From assembly GCF_024436375.1 (NCBI RefSeq), contig NZ_JAFMZM010000004.1:434001-498000 (forward strand): 64,000 nucleotides of DNA, read 5' to 3'. Below are positions 17,261 through 27,192 of the stretch, piece after piece. Origin of the DNA: Nocardioides astragali. Its GTDB lineage: Bacteria > Actinomycetota > Actinomycetes > Propionibacteriales > Nocardioidaceae. A program made the translations under genes and the position numbers. Position 1 is the stretch's first letter. Every line of letters begins with the position of its first letter. The notes under the pieces are model-generated. The model saw only the letters and a list, made by a program, of their open reading frames with translations. It made no database searches and was not told the DNA's origin.

Positions 17261-17689
17261 ATGTTCTTCGGCACCTACACGCCCAAGCTCGACGAGAAGG
17301 GCCGGCTCTTCCTCCCGGCGAAGTTCAGAGACGAGCTGACGGAGGGACTCGTGGTGACCAGGGGGCAGGAGCGCTGCCTCACTGTCTGGTCGCTGGAGGA
17401 CTTCGGCCGGCTCACCGACCGGCTCCGCGAGGCGCCGGTCACCCAGAAGAGCACCCGCGACTACGTCCGCATGCTGTTCGCCGCCGCCAGCCAGGAGGTG
17501 CCGGACAAGCAGGGACGGATCAACATCCCGGCTCCCCTGCGGGAGTACGCCTCGCTCCGCAAGGAGTGCGTCGTCATCGGGTCGATGAACCGGATCGAGA
17601 TCTGGGACCCCACGGCGTGGGCGACCTACTCCGAGGAGCAGGAGCAGAAGTTCTCCGAGCTCAGCGACGAGGTCTTCCCCGGAATCTGA
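17261..17689 (+). CDS. mraZ: transcriptional regulator MraZ
   Basis: A 142-residue protein with two AbrB-like SpoVT repeats: [22 protein letters not shown] (about 2-23) and [16 protein letters not shown] (about 78-93). Each holds the D/E-K/Q-GR-P signature. It opens the dcw cluster and represses it through the boxes at 17184-17219. ATG at 17261 follows GGAGG at 17251-17255. The C-terminus is acidic and ordinary for actinobacterial MraZ. Confidence 0.95.
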   Translation: MFFGTYTPKLDEKGRLFLPAKFRDELTEGLVVTRGQERCLTVWSLEDFGRLTDRLREAPVTQKSTRDYVRMLFAAASQEVPDKQGRINIPAPLREYASLRKECVVIGSMNRIEIWDPTAWATYSEEQEQKFSELSDEVFPGI

Positions 17690-17997
17690 GCAAGCACCAC
17701 CACCACCAGCACCGACACCACCAGCACCGACAACGACAACTGACCATCGGACCCGCATCACCAGGTCTCGAGCCCGCTCCCTCGCGTGGCCATCTGGGGC
17801 ACTTCCCCGGCACCAGAGGGCCACCCCATGCGCCAGGGAGCGGGCAGGGACCTGGTGCGGCGGCTCACCCCGTGCCACACGGCGGGGAGTGTCAGTCGCA
17901 CCGCCAACCAGCACATGCACCCAGCACCAGCCACCAGCACCAGCCAGCAGTACCGCCGGCGCACTGCCGGACGACAGCAACAAGTGGGGTCGAGATC
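17690..17997. other. 308-bp spacer with CACCAG/CACCGAC repeats
   Basis: No credible gene was found. The first 50 bases are a low-complexity run of CACCACCAGCACCGACA-type units and a similar CACCCAGCACCAGCCACCAG stretch lies near 17920-17955. Such C/A-rich sequence has little secondary structure and could favour Rho loading on the mRNA, or simply be spacer inside the dcw transcript. Confidence 0.5.
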
Positions 17998-18159
17998 ATG
18001 AGCACCACCCAGCCCTTGGGACGCACCGCAGCGGCACCGCCGCTACGGGTGCGTGACCAGGCGCGCGAGGCGGCCACCCTGATCGCGTTCTCCGCCGCCA
18101 TGGCGTCCTGCCTGGCCCTGACGCTGCTCCTGCTGGCGCACCTGGGATCCCAGGGCTGA
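17998..18159 (+). CDS. small single-pass membrane protein between mraZ and rsmH
   Basis: A 53-residue protein: a polar N-terminus with basic residues (RVRDQAREA), then one hydrophobic helix at about residues 28-48, and a short tail. ATG at 17998 is preceded by GTGGGG 6-11 nt upstream. It lies 4 nt before rsmH on the same strand. I do not recognise the family. Position suggests a division or wall-synthesis accessory, as for the FtsL-like small proteins, but that is inference. Confidence 0.55.
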   Translation: MSTTQPLGRTAAAPPLRVRDQAREAATLIAFSAAMASCLALTLLLLAHLGSQG

Positions 18160-18163
18160 CTCG

Positions 18164-19153
18164 ATGATGACTCCCAGCCACGCCCCGGTGCTCCTCGACC
18201 GGGTCGTCGCCCTCCTGTCACCTGCACTCGTTGCCCCCGGCTCGGTCTACGTCGACTGCACGCTCGGGCTCGGTGGCCACAGCGAGGCCGTCCTCGAGCG
18301 GTGCCCGCAGGCCAGGGTCGTCGGCATCGACCGCGACCCGACGGCGCTGGCCATGTCGTCCGAGCGGCTCGCCGCCCACGGCGACCGCTTCACCGCGGTC
18401 CACGCGGTGTACGACGAATTGCCCGAGGTCGTCGGCACGCTCGGCCTCGACCACGTCGACGCCGTCTTCTTCGACCTCGGTGTCTCCTCCATGCAGCTCG
18501 ACGTGCGCGACCGCGGCTTCGCCTACTCCGAGGACGCGCCGCTGGACATGCGGATGGACCCGACCACCGGCCAGACCGCCGCGGACCTGCTCAACACGGC
18601 GACCGCCCAGGAGCTGACCCGGATCCTGCGCGAGTACGGGGAGGAGAAGTTCGCCAGCAAGATCGCCCGCGAGGTCGTACGCCGTCGCGAGAGCACGCCG
18701 TTCACCACGAGCGCCGGTCTGGTCGAGCTGCTCTACGAGACCATCCCCGCACCCGCCCGGCGCACGGGGGGCCACCCCGCGAAGCGCACGTTCCAGGCCC
18801 TGCGGATGGCCGTCAACGACGAGCTGGCCGTCCTGCGCCGTGCCATCCCCGCCGCCATCGACGTGATCGGTGTGGGCGGGCGGGTGGTCGTGGAGTCCTA
18901 CCACTCCCTGGAGGACCGTCTGGTCAAGCGCGCCTTCGCCGACGCCACCCGGCTCGACGTCCCGCACGACCTGCCGTTCGTGCCGGAGGGCGCCGAGCCC
19001 GCCCTGCGCCTGGTCACCCGTGGTGCCGAGCGGGCCGACGAGACCGAGATCGCCGAGAACCCCCGAGCAGCCTCCGTCCGGTTGCGCGCCGTCGAGCGCG
19101 TCCTTCCTACTCGCCCCCCGTCCCGCTCCCTTCCCCCTGGAGTCACCAGATGA
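18164..19153 (+). CDS. rsmH: 16S rRNA (cytosine(1402)-N4)-methyltransferase
   Basis: A 329-residue RsmH (MraW), which N4-methylates C1402 in the ribosomal P site using [13 protein letters not shown] at the N-terminus, [15 protein letters not shown] (SAM motif I, about residues 27-41), [11 protein letters not shown] and the C-terminal [13 protein letters not shown] are family signatures. A second ATG at 18167 is an equally good start. The stop overlaps the ftsL ATG (ATGA). Confidence 0.95.
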   Translation: MMTPSHAPVLLDRVVALLSPALVAPGSVYVDCTLGLGGHSEAVLERCPQARVVGIDRDPTALAMSSERLAAHGDRFTAVHAVYDELPEVVGTLGLDHVDAVFFDLGVSSMQLDVRDRGFAYSEDAPLDMRMDPTTGQTAADLLNTATAQELTRILREYGEEKFASKIAREVVRRRESTPFTTSAGLVELLYETIPAPARRTGGHPAKRTFQALRMAVNDELAVLRRAIPAAIDVIGVGGRVVVESYHSLEDRLVKRAFADATRLDVPHDLPFVPEGAEPALRLVTRGAERADETEIAENPRAASVRLRAVERVLPTRPPSRSLPPGVTR

Positions 19154-19746
19154 GCAGTCCCGCCCTGCAGCCACGGACCCGTGTCACCCGGATCGCCCAG
19201 GAGGCCGTCGACAGGGCGCGCCTCACGGTCGTACCGCGGGTGCGCACGCGGGCTCCCCGGGTGCCCTTCGTGACCCTGGTGAGCCTGGTCCTCGTCGCCG
19301 GCATCGTCGGCCTCCTCCTCTTCAACACCTCCATGCAGCAGGCGTCCTTCGCCGCGTCCTCGCTCGAGACCCAGGCCGACACGCTCGCCGCGCGCGAGCA
19401 GACGCTGCGCATGGAGCTCGACGAGCTGCGCAACCCCCAGCGCGTGGCCATGGAGGCCCAGGAGATGGGCATGGTCATCCCGTCAGCACCGGTCTTCCTG
19501 GACCTCGAGACGGGCAGGACCATCGGCGTCCGGACCCCGGCCACCCGCGAGAACGCCATCCAGCTGCTGCCCCCGCCCCCGCCCAAGCCGGCGGTGCTCG
19601 CCCCCGAGCCCACGTACATCGAGGTCCCCGCGACCACGACCACGACCGACGACGTCCAGTCCGCGAGCGGCGACCAGCAGGCACGCGAGAAGAAGAACAA
19701 GAACAAGCACCAGCGCCAGCAAGGCAGGAAGAACCGCAACAGGTGA
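19150..19746 (+). CDS. ftsL: FtsL-like division protein
   Basis: A 198-residue bitopic protein: basic cytoplasmic N-terminus (1-38), membrane helix (40-58), then a coiled coil rich in Leu/Glu (about 65-95, [20 protein letters not shown]). The extracytoplasmic tail is Pro/Thr-rich and ends in a Lys/Asn/Arg-rich stretch, longer than in E. coli FtsL. Position between rsmH and ftsI is the standard ftsL position. It should scaffold FtsQ/FtsB-type partners and FtsW-FtsI at the septum. Confidence 0.85.
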   Translation: MSSPALQPRTRVTRIAQEAVDRARLTVVPRVRTRAPRVPFVTLVSLVLVAGIVGLLLFNTSMQQASFAASSLETQADTLAAREQTLRMELDELRNPQRVAMEAQEMGMVIPSAPVFLDLETGRTIGVRTPATRENAIQLLPPPPPKPAVLAPEPTYIEVPATTTTTDDVQSASGDQQAREKKNKNKHQRQQGRKNRNR

Positions 19747-19839
19747 CGGCGCGGTCGCCCAGATCCGCGTCGTCCCGCCTGTAGAAATGTCGTCAGGCCC
19801 ACCACAGTCAGGAGTGGGGGCCGGGAATGAGGGAGATCA

Positions 19840-21612
19840 GTGCCCAGCACCCGCACCCGGCGCGGCGCCTCGCGCGGCGCCCCCATGCTGCGACTGCGCA
19901 TCGGGTTCGTCCTCATCGCGGTGGTCCTGTCCTTCTTCGGCGCGCGGCTGGTGCAGCTGCAGGGCGTCGACCCGCGCTCGTACGCCGCCATGGCCGCCGC
20001 CGAAGGCGCGGTGCGCGTGCCGTTGCAGGCGGAGCGCGGCGACATCCTCGATCGCAACGGCATCCCGCTGGCCGACTCGATCAAGGGCAAGATGGTCGTC
20101 GCCGACCCGGAGCTGACCACCGACCAGGCGCCGGAGATGGCCCGGCTGCTCTCCGACCGCCTCTCCATCGACTACTTCAAGACACTCACCGCACTGCGCG
20201 GCCGCGCCGAGGGCAGCAAGTTCGAGTACGTCGCCCGGCGGGTTCCGAGCACCCTGGCGAGCGACACCGTCGCCGAGCTCGCCGAGGCGGGCTACGAGGG
20301 GGTCAGCCTGCGCGACGACCCGATCCGGGACTACCCGGCCGGCGACGTCGCGGCCAACCTGATCGGCTACATGGGCACCGACGAGCCGCTGGGCGGCTTC
20401 GAGCGCACCTTCGACAAGCAGCTGGCCGGCACCGACGGCGAGGCCACGTGGCAGTCGTCCTCCAGCAAGGGCGTACGCATCCCGCTGCGCGAGAGCACCT
20501 TGAAGGCCGCCCAGAACGGCGCACCCCTGCGCACCACCATCGACCGCGACCTGCAGTGGTTCACGCAGAAGGTGCTCGCCCAGGCGGTGCAGCAGTACCG
20601 TGCCGAGAGCGGCTCCGCCATCGTGATGGACACCCGCACCGGCGAGGTCCTGGCGCTGGCCGACGTGCCCACCTTCGACGCCAACAAGCCGACGGAGTCG
20701 CCGGAGGCCGACCTCGGCTCCCGGGCGATGAGCGACACTTACGAGCCCGGCTCGGTGCAGAAGGTCCTGACCGCCTCGGCCCTGATCGACGCAGGCAAGG
20801 CCTACCCGCGCCAGAAGTTCCGGGTGCCGCCAAACCTCGCCCGCCAGGACCGCGTCATCGGTGACTGGTTCGACCACGGCAACATCCGACTGACCCTGGC
20901 CGGCATCATCGCCCAGTCGTCCAACATCGGCACCGTGCTGGCCGCGGACGCGTTCTCGCCGCCCGAGCTGGTGGCCTACCTCCAGCGCTTCGGGCTGGGG
21001 CAGAAGACCGACATCGGCGTCCGCGGCGAGACGCAGGGCATCCTCACGCCCGGCGACGCGATGACCTCCCAGACCAAGGACCGAGTCGCGTTCGGCCAGT
21101 CGCTGTCGGTCAACGTCGCCCAGATGGCAGCCGCGGTCAACACGGTCGCCAACGGTGGTGTGCGGGTCTCGCCGAGCCTCATCTCAGGCTCGGCCGTCAC
21201 CGACGACGGGCTCACGGTCGGCACCGACGTGGCCACGCGCACCCGCGTGATCAGCAAGCAGGCGGCCCGCGCGACCGCGAAGATGATGGAGAAGGTCGTC
21301 CACCCCGAGGACGGGGTCGCGCCCCGGGCCCAGGTGCCCGGCTACCTCGTCGCCGGCAAGACCGGCACAGCGCAGCGCGTTGCGGCCGACGGCACCGGCT
21401 ACGACGGCAGCACCACCGTCTCCTTCGGCGGGTTCGCCCCGGCCGACGACGCCCGGTTCACGGTCTACGTCGTGGTCCACGCCCCCCGGGTCGACGGTGG
21501 TGGTGGCTCGATCGCCGGCCCGGTCTTCTCCCGGATCATGGGCTACGTCCTGGGCCGCTACGGCGTCGAGCCGACCAACGGCCGGCCGTCGCGTCTCCCG
21601 GTGGAGTGGTGA
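19840..21612 (+). CDS. ftsI: class B penicillin-binding protein FtsI (PBP3)
   Basis: A 590-residue septal transpeptidase. One membrane helix (about 17-37) is followed by the dimerisation/pedestal domain (AERGDILDRNGIPLA) and the transpeptidase domain with SVQK (nucleophile Ser305), SSN (360-362) and KTGT (from Lys507). No PASTA repeats are present. The GTG start at 19840 has GAGGGAG upstream; an ATG at 19827 is out of frame. It crosslinks septal peptidoglycan with FtsW, encoded at 27193. Confidence 0.95.
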   Translation: MPSTRTRRGASRGAPMLRLRIGFVLIAVVLSFFGARLVQLQGVDPRSYAAMAAAEGAVRVPLQAERGDILDRNGIPLADSIKGKMVVADPELTTDQAPEMARLLSDRLSIDYFKTLTALRGRAEGSKFEYVARRVPSTLASDTVAELAEAGYEGVSLRDDPIRDYPAGDVAANLIGYMGTDEPLGGFERTFDKQLAGTDGEATWQSSSSKGVRIPLRESTLKAAQNGAPLRTTIDRDLQWFTQKVLAQAVQQYRAESGSAIVMDTRTGEVLALADVPTFDANKPTESPEADLGSRAMSDTYEPGSVQKVLTASALIDAGKAYPRQKFRVPPNLARQDRVIGDWFDHGNIRLTLAGIIAQSSNIGTVLAADAFSPPELVAYLQRFGLGQKTDIGVRGETQGILTPGDAMTSQTKDRVAFGQSLSVNVAQMAAAVNTVANGGVRVSPSLISGSAVTDDGLTVGTDVATRTRVISKQAARATAKMMEKVVHPEDGVAPRAQVPGYLVAGKTGTAQRVAADGTGYDGSTTVSFGGFAPADDARFTVYVVVHAPRVDGGGGSIAGPVFSRIMGYVLGRYGVEPTNGRPSRLPVEW

Positions 21613-21655
21613 GTCGATACGCTCCAACGGTGCAGGAGTCAGTGGAGGCGTTGAC

Positions 21656-23164
21656 GTGACGCGGCCGCGGCAGGCGCCCTCGACCGCGGCCACCGACCTC
21701 GCCGACTGGCTGGGTCGCAGCACCGACGTCTCCGTCCAGGGTGACCTCGACATCGCGGTCTCGGGCATCTCCCTGAGCACCGCGCGGGTGCGACCCGGAG
21801 ACCTCTACGCCGCACTCCCGGGCACGCGTGCCCACGGCGCCGACTTCGCCGCCGACGCGTTCGCCGCGGGTGCGGTGTGCGTGCTCACCGACCCGGCCGG
21901 CCTCGACCGGCTGGCGGCGGCGACCCCGGCGATCGTCGTACCTGATCCGCGCCGGGTCCTCGGGCGCCTGGCCGCGCGGATCTACGGCAACCCGGCCACC
22001 GACCTGCGTGTCATCGGCGTCACCGGCACGCAGGGCAAGACCACCACCACCCGGATCCTCGAGCAGGGGCTCACCGCCTCCGGGGTGGCCTCGGCAGTGG
22101 TGGGCACGGTCGGCACCCGGATCGCCGGCGAGGACGTGAAGACCGAGCTGACCACGCCCGAGGCGCCCGACCTGCACGGCCTCTTCGCGCTCATGCGCGA
22201 GCGCGGCGTCGACACGTGTGCCATGGAGGTCTCCAGCCACGCGCTGGTGCTCGGGCGGGTCGACGGCGTGGTGTTCGACGTCGCGACCTTCCTCAACCTC
22301 GGGCGCGACCACCTCGACTTCCACCGGGACGTCGACGACTACTTCGCGGCCAAGGCCGGCCTCTTCACCCCGGAGCGGGCCGGAGTCGGGCTGACCAACG
22401 TCGACGACGAGTTCGGGCGCCGGCTGCTCGACGTGGCGACCATCCCGATGTCCACCTACTCCTCGCACGGCCGGGCCGCCGACTGGCGCGCCGTCGACGT
22501 GTCCCTCTCGCCGACCGGTGCCGACTTCACCGTCCTCGGGCCGGGCGTCGAGGTGAGCGCCGCGATCCACCTCCCGGGCGAGTTCAACGTGTCCAACGCG
22601 CTCGCCGCGATCGCCTCCGCGGCGCTGGCGGGACTCGACCCGCGCTCGGTCGCGGACGGCATCGCGCGCGTCGGCGGCGTACCCGGCCGCCTCGAGCAGG
22701 TGACGCGGGGCCAGGACTACACCGTGGTCGTCGACTACGCCCACAAGCCCGACGCGCTCGAGGCGGTCCTCGCCGCCCTGCGCGCGCTGACGCAGGGCCA
22801 GCTGATCGTCGTGGTCGGGGCCGGCGGCGACCGCGACACGATCAAGCGGCCGCTCATGGGCGAGATCGCGGGTCGGCTGGCCGACGTCGTCCTCGTCACC
22901 GACGACAACCCCCGCAGCGAGGACCCCGCGGCGATCCGGGCCGCGGTGCTCGAGGGCACCCGCGGTGGTCGCGCGGGCGTGGCCGAGATCGGCGACCGCC
23001 GACTCGCCATCCGCGAGGCCGTACGCCGTGCCGGGCCCGGCGACGTCGTCCTGATCGCAGGCAAGGGCCACGAGAGCGGCCAGGAGGTCGACGGGGTCGT
23101 GCACCCCTTCGACGACCGGGTCGTCGCTGCGGAGGAGATCGACGGCCGCGGGAGCTCCCGGTGA
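21656..23164 (+). CDS. murE: UDP-MurNAc-tripeptide synthetase
   Basis: A 502-residue Mur ligase that adds the third amino acid to UDP-MurNAc-L-Ala-D-Glu. The ATP loop GTQGKTTTT is at about 123-131, and FLNLGRDHLDFH and GKGHESGQ are conserved. The DNPRSEDP motif is the one associated with diaminopimelate-type substrates rather than lysine. GTG at 21656 is chosen because GGAGG at 21644-21648 lies 7 nt upstream. The stop overlaps the murF start (GTGA). Confidence 0.95.
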   Translation: MTRPRQAPSTAATDLADWLGRSTDVSVQGDLDIAVSGISLSTARVRPGDLYAALPGTRAHGADFAADAFAAGAVCVLTDPAGLDRLAAATPAIVVPDPRRVLGRLAARIYGNPATDLRVIGVTGTQGKTTTTRILEQGLTASGVASAVVGTVGTRIAGEDVKTELTTPEAPDLHGLFALMRERGVDTCAMEVSSHALVLGRVDGVVFDVATFLNLGRDHLDFHRDVDDYFAAKAGLFTPERAGVGLTNVDDEFGRRLLDVATIPMSTYSSHGRAADWRAVDVSLSPTGADFTVLGPGVEVSAAIHLPGEFNVSNALAAIASAALAGLDPRSVADGIARVGGVPGRLEQVTRGQDYTVVVDYAHKPDALEAVLAALRALTQGQLIVVVGAGGDRDTIKRPLMGEIAGRLADVVLVTDDNPRSEDPAAIRAAVLEGTRGGRAGVAEIGDRRLAIREAVRRAGPGDVVLIAGKGHESGQEVDGVVHPFDDRVVAAEEIDGRGSSR

Positions 23165-24543
23165 TCGAGATGACGCTGGGCGAGATCGCCGACGTCGTCG
23201 GGGGAGTGGCCCACGGGGAGGCGACCGTGACCGGTGCGGCCTTCCTCGACACGCGCACGCCGGAGCCCGCCGGCCTCTTCGTCGCGATCGCCGGTGAGCG
23301 GGTCGACGGCCACGACCTCGCGGCCGCGGCCGGTGACGCCGGTGCCGTCGCGGTCCTCGGCACCCGGCCCACGGAGCTGCCCACCGTCGTCGTGGACGAC
23401 GTGACCGCCGCCCTGGGCCGCCTGGCCCGCCACGTCGTGGACAGGCTGACCGAGGTGGTCGTGCTCGCCATGACGGGCTCCCAGGGCAAGACGGGCACCA
23501 AGGACTACCTCGCGCACGTGCTCGGCGAGGCCGGGCCGACGGTCGCCACACCGGGTAACTTCAACAACGAGCTCGGGGTGCCGCTGACGGTGCTCCGCGC
23601 CACGCCCGACACGCGCTACCTCGTCGTCGAGATGGGTGCCCGCGGCGTGGGGCACGTCGCCGAGCTGTGCGAGATCGCACCGCCTCGGGTCGCCGCGGTC
23701 CTCAACGTCGGCACCGCCCACATCGGCGAGTTCGGCAGCCGTGAGGCGATCGCGCGGGCCAAGGGCGAGATCGTCGAGGCGTTGCCGCGCGACGGGACCG
23801 CGGTCCTCAATGCCGACGACGACCTCGTCGCCGCGATGGCGACGCGGACCGTTGCCTCGGTCACGACCTTCGGCGGCGGCACCGCGGACGTCGCGGTCAG
23901 GGAGGTCACCGCCGACGAGCTCGGCCGGCAGTCCTTCGAGCTCGTCCATCGCGGCTCCGGTGCCACGGTGCACCTCGCCCAGGTCGGAGCCTTCCAGTGG
24001 CGCAACGCTGCCGCGGCCGCGGCGATGGCCCTGGCCGCCGGCCTCGACCTCGACACCGTGGCCGACTCCCTCGGTGACGCCGGACCGGCCAGCCGCTGGC
24101 GGATGGAGCTGACCGAGCGCCCGGACGGGCTGGTCGTGATCAACGACGCCTACAACGCCAACCCCGAGTCCATGCGCGCCGCCCTCGAGACGCTCGCCGG
24201 CATCGGGACCCGCAGCGGTCGGCGTACGGTCGCCGTGCTGGGCGAGATGCTCGAGCTCGGCGACGGTGCCGTCGCCGCACACACCGGCGTGGGGGCGTAC
24301 GCCGCGGAGGCCGGGGTGGACGTGCTGCTCACCGTGGGACCTGCTGCCGCCGCCATCTCCCGGGGCTTCGAGGCGGCAGGAGCGAGGGGAGTGACGGCCA
24401 CCACGGTGGGGCGTGACGCGGCCGTCGAGTGGCTGCGGCACAATGTCTCGGCTGCTGATGTCGTCCTGGTGAAGGCATCCCGGGGAGCGGCGCTGGAACT
24501 GATCGCCGACGACCTCATCGACCAAGGGAGACGCACCCCATGA
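23161..24543 (+). CDS. murF: UDP-MurNAc-tripeptide--D-Ala-D-Ala ligase
   Basis: A 460-residue Mur ligase completing the pentapeptide. The ATP loop GSQGKTGTKD is near residues 107-116, followed by TPGNFNNELGVPLT and INDAYNANPESMRAAL, both typical of MurF. The GTG start at 23161 overlaps the murE stop and the MurF stop overlaps mraY (ATGA), so the three are translationally coupled. Confidence 0.95.
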   Translation: MIEMTLGEIADVVGGVAHGEATVTGAAFLDTRTPEPAGLFVAIAGERVDGHDLAAAAGDAGAVAVLGTRPTELPTVVVDDVTAALGRLARHVVDRLTEVVVLAMTGSQGKTGTKDYLAHVLGEAGPTVATPGNFNNELGVPLTVLRATPDTRYLVVEMGARGVGHVAELCEIAPPRVAAVLNVGTAHIGEFGSREAIARAKGEIVEALPRDGTAVLNADDDLVAAMATRTVASVTTFGGGTADVAVREVTADELGRQSFELVHRGSGATVHLAQVGAFQWRNAAAAAAMALAAGLDLDTVADSLGDAGPASRWRMELTERPDGLVVINDAYNANPESMRAALETLAGIGTRSGRRTVAVLGEMLELGDGAVAAHTGVGAYAAEAGVDVLLTVGPAAAAISRGFEAAGARGVTATTVGRDAAVEWLRHNVSAADVVLVKASRGAALELIADDLIDQGRRTP

Positions 24544-25652
24544 GAGCCATCCTGTTCGGAGGAGGACTCTCCCTGCTGATCTCCCTGCTCGGCACGCGCT
24601 ACGCGATCCGGTTCTTCACCCGGCAGGGATTCGGTCAGCCGATCCGTGACGACGGCCCCACCACGCACCACATCAAGCGGGGCACGCCGACCATGGGCGG
24701 CGCCGTCGTCGTGCTGGCGACGGTCGTCGGCTACTTCGCGGCCAAGGTGATCACCGGCCAGGCCCCCACCGCCTCGGCGCTCCTCCTCCTCTTCCTGCTG
24801 GTGGGGCTCGGCGTGGTCGGCTTCCTCGACGACTTCCTCAAGGTGAGCCGTCAGCACAGCACCGGCCTGCGCAGTCGCGCCAAGATGATCGGCCAGACGG
24901 TCGTCGCGCTGGTCTTCGGCTTCCTGGCGCTCTCGCCCGCGTTGGAGGACGAGCGGGGCTGGCGCCCTGCTTCGGACCACATCTCCTTCATCCGCGACTA
25001 CGAGCGGTTCGCGCTGCCCGCAGTGCTCGGCCTGCTGCTGGTCTGGTTCATCGTCACCGGCTTCAGCAACGCGGTGAACCTCGCCGACGGCCTGGACGGC
25101 CTCGCGACGGGCGCGTCGATCCTGATCTTCGCCGCCTACACGCTCGTGAACATCTGGCAGAACAGCCAATCCTGCGCCCTGGAGGCCGGCCCCAAGTGCT
25201 ACGAGGTCCGCGACCCGCTGGACCTGGCCGTCATCGCAGCGGCCCTCACCGGCGCCTGTTTCGGGTTCCTGTGGTGGAACGCCTCGCCGGCCCAGATCAT
25301 CCTGGGCGACACGGGCTCCCTGGCCCTGGGCGGTGCGATGGCCGGCTTCGCGATCATGACCCGCACCGAGATGCTGCTGCTGGTCATCGGCGGCCTGTTC
25401 GTGGTGATCACCCTCTCCGTGATGATCCAGGTCTCGGTCTTCAAGGTCAGCCGTGCCAGTGGGTTGTTCCGGAGCATCTTCAAGGTCCAGCCGGGCCATC
25501 GCGTGTTCCGGATGACGCCGCTGCACCACCACTTCGAGATGCTCGGCTGGGAGCAGGTCACCATCGTGATCCGCTTCTGGATCGTCACGGGGCTGGCCGT
25601 CGCCACCGGCCTCGGCATCTTCTACGCCGAGTGGGTCGCCGGCATTGGGTAA
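24540..25652 (+). CDS. mraY: phospho-MurNAc-pentapeptide translocase
   Basis: A 370-residue polytopic enzyme that makes lipid I from UDP-MurNAc-pentapeptide and undecaprenyl phosphate. About ten membrane helices are visible. DDFLKVSRQHSTGL, NLADGLDGLATG and the HHHFE loop are the Asp- and His-rich active-site motifs. The start ATG overlaps the murF stop. Confidence 0.96.
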   Translation: MRAILFGGGLSLLISLLGTRYAIRFFTRQGFGQPIRDDGPTTHHIKRGTPTMGGAVVVLATVVGYFAAKVITGQAPTASALLLLFLLVGLGVVGFLDDFLKVSRQHSTGLRSRAKMIGQTVVALVFGFLALSPALEDERGWRPASDHISFIRDYERFALPAVLGLLLVWFIVTGFSNAVNLADGLDGLATGASILIFAAYTLVNIWQNSQSCALEAGPKCYEVRDPLDLAVIAAALTGACFGFLWWNASPAQIILGDTGSLALGGAMAGFAIMTRTEMLLLVIGGLFVVITLSVMIQVSVFKVSRASGLFRSIFKVQPGHRVFRMTPLHHHFEMLGWEQVTIVIRFWIVTGLAVATGLGIFYAEWVAGIG

Positions 25653-27150
25653 GACCCCCGACGTGCAGTCGCTGGGGCGCGCCAGCGACTGGTCGCACGT
25701 CCGCGTGGTCGTCGCCGGCTTCGGCGTCTCCGGCTACGCCGCCGCCGACAACCTGCTGTTCCTGGGCGCCCAGGTGACGGCGCTCGACGAGGCCACGAGC
25801 GAGGAGAAGGCGGAGAAGGCCCGGCTCCTCGAGACCCTCGGTGCCACAGTCCGGCTGGAGCCCGGCGCGACCGCGCTCCTGCCCGACGAGGTCGACCTGG
25901 TCGTGACGTCCCCCGGCTGGAAGCCCACGTCACCGCTCCTGGCCCAGGCTGTCGAGCGCGGCATCCCTGTGTGGGGCGAGGTGGAGCTCGCGTGGCGGCT
26001 GCGCGACCCCGAGCGGGCCGCCCCCTGGCTGGCCGTCACCGGCACCAACGGCAAGACCACGACGGTGCAGATGCTCCAGTCGATCCTGCTCGCCGCGGGC
26101 CTGCGGGCTGCGGCCGTCGGCAACGTCGGACTGCCGATCGTCGAGGCCGTGATGGATCCCGAGCCCTACGACGTCCTCGCCGTCGAGCTGTCCAGCTTCC
26201 AGCTCCACTACACGCACTCGATGGCCGCGGAGTCGGCCGTCGTGCTCAACGTCGCCGACGACCACCTCGACTGGTACGACGACGAGCCGGGCGGTCGTAC
26301 GGGCGGTCGTACGGGCGGTCGCACTGGGATGGAGCGCTACGCCGCCGACAAGGCCAGGATCTTCGAGCGCGTCCAGCGCGCGTGCGTCTACAACCAGTCC
26401 GACCCGGCCACCGAGGACATGGTCCGCGACGCAGACGTGGCCGAAGGAGCGCGCGCCATCGGGTTCACGCTCGGCATGCCGGCCGCCGGCAACCTCGGCG
26501 TGGTCGAGGACCTGCTCGTGGACCGTGCCTTCATCGAGGAGCGGGCCACCAGTGCCGCCGAGCTGTGCACCCTGGACGACCTGGCGTCGACCGCCCCCCA
26601 CTTCGTCGCCAACGCACTGGCCGCCGCGGCGCTCGCCCGTGCCCACGGAGTCAGCCAGCAGGCAGTGCGCGACGGGCTGCGCGCCTTCCGGCCCGACGGG
26701 CATCGCATCGCCCACGTCGCCGAGGCCGACGGCGTGAGCTGGGTCGACGACTCCAAGGCCACCAACCCGCACGCCGCGCAGTCGTCCCTGCAGGCCTACG
26801 ACCACGTCGTGTGGGTCGCCGGTGGCCTCGCGAAGGGAGCCCGCTTCGACGACCTCGTGGTCGCCGTCCGCGAGCGCCTGCGGGGTGTCGTGCTGCTGGG
26901 CCGGGACCGCCAGGTCGTCGCCGACGCACTTTCGCGACACGCGCCCGATGTGCCGGTCATCGATGTGGGTGCCGACGAGACTGGTGACCCCATGGAGCGC
27001 GTGGTCGACGCCGCTGCCGGGCTCGCCAGGTCCGGAGACACGGTGCTGCTGGCGCCGGGATGCGCCTCCATGGACATGTTCGCCAACTACGGCGCCCGCG
27101 GCGACGCGTTCGCGGCGGCCGTGCACCGCAGGATCGCCCGCAACGACTAG
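25645..27150 (+). CDS. murD: UDP-MurNAc-L-Ala--D-Glu ligase
   Basis: A Mur ligase of up to 501 residues that adds D-Glu. The ATP loop is TGTNGKTTTVQML (about 131-143); VAVELSSFQLHY and WVDDSKATNPHA are MurD signatures. Translation may start at TTG 25645, overlapping mraY by 8 nt, or at GTG 25663; neither has a strong ribosome binding site. Residues about 215-226 are three copies of Gly-Gly-Arg-Thr, encoded by a perfect 12-bp DNA tandem repeat inserted just after the conserved HLDWYDD segment. Confidence 0.94.
   Translation: MGKTPDVQSLGRASDWSHVRVVVAGFGVSGYAAADNLLFLGAQVTALDEATSEEKAEKARLLETLGATVRLEPGATALLPDEVDLVVTSPGWKPTSPLLAQAVERGIPVWGEVELAWRLRDPERAAPWLAVTGTNGKTTTVQMLQSILLAAGLRAAAVGNVGLPIVEAVMDPEPYDVLAVELSSFQLHYTHSMAAESAVVLNVADDHLDWYDDEPGGRTGGRTGGRTGMERYAADKARIFERVQRACVYNQSDPATEDMVRDADVAEGARAIGFTLGMPAAGNLGVVEDLLVDRAFIEERATSAAELCTLDDLASTAPHFVANALAAAALARAHGVSQQAVRDGLRAFRPDGHRIAHVAEADGVSWVDDSKATNPHAAQSSLQAYDHVVWVAGGLAKGARFDDLVVAVRERLRGVVLLGRDRQVVADALSRHAPDVPVIDVGADETGDPMERVVDAAAGLARSGDTVLLAPGCASMDMFANYGARGDAFAAAVHRRIARND
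26289..26324 (+). repeat. in-frame 12-bp tandem repeat inside murD
   Basis: GGGCGGTCGTAC at 26289-26300 and 26301-26312, then GGGCGGTCGCAC at 26313-26324. Each unit adds one GGRT tetrapeptide to MurD and the reading frame is kept. Confidence 0.9.
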
Positions 27151-27192
27151 CCCGACGACCGGCCCGACGACACGGAGGGGAGCGCGAGAGAC

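Noticed and set aside
17786..18001. A 71-residue frame in the mraZ-rsmH gap
   Set aside because: Gln/Thr/Pro-rich low-complexity translation without a ribosome binding site; it arises from the CACCAG repeats.
25645..25662. Frameshift or assembly error at the mraY-murD junction
   Set aside because: Both proteins have complete ends; an 8-nt overlap with a TTG start or a GTG at 25663 explains the layout.
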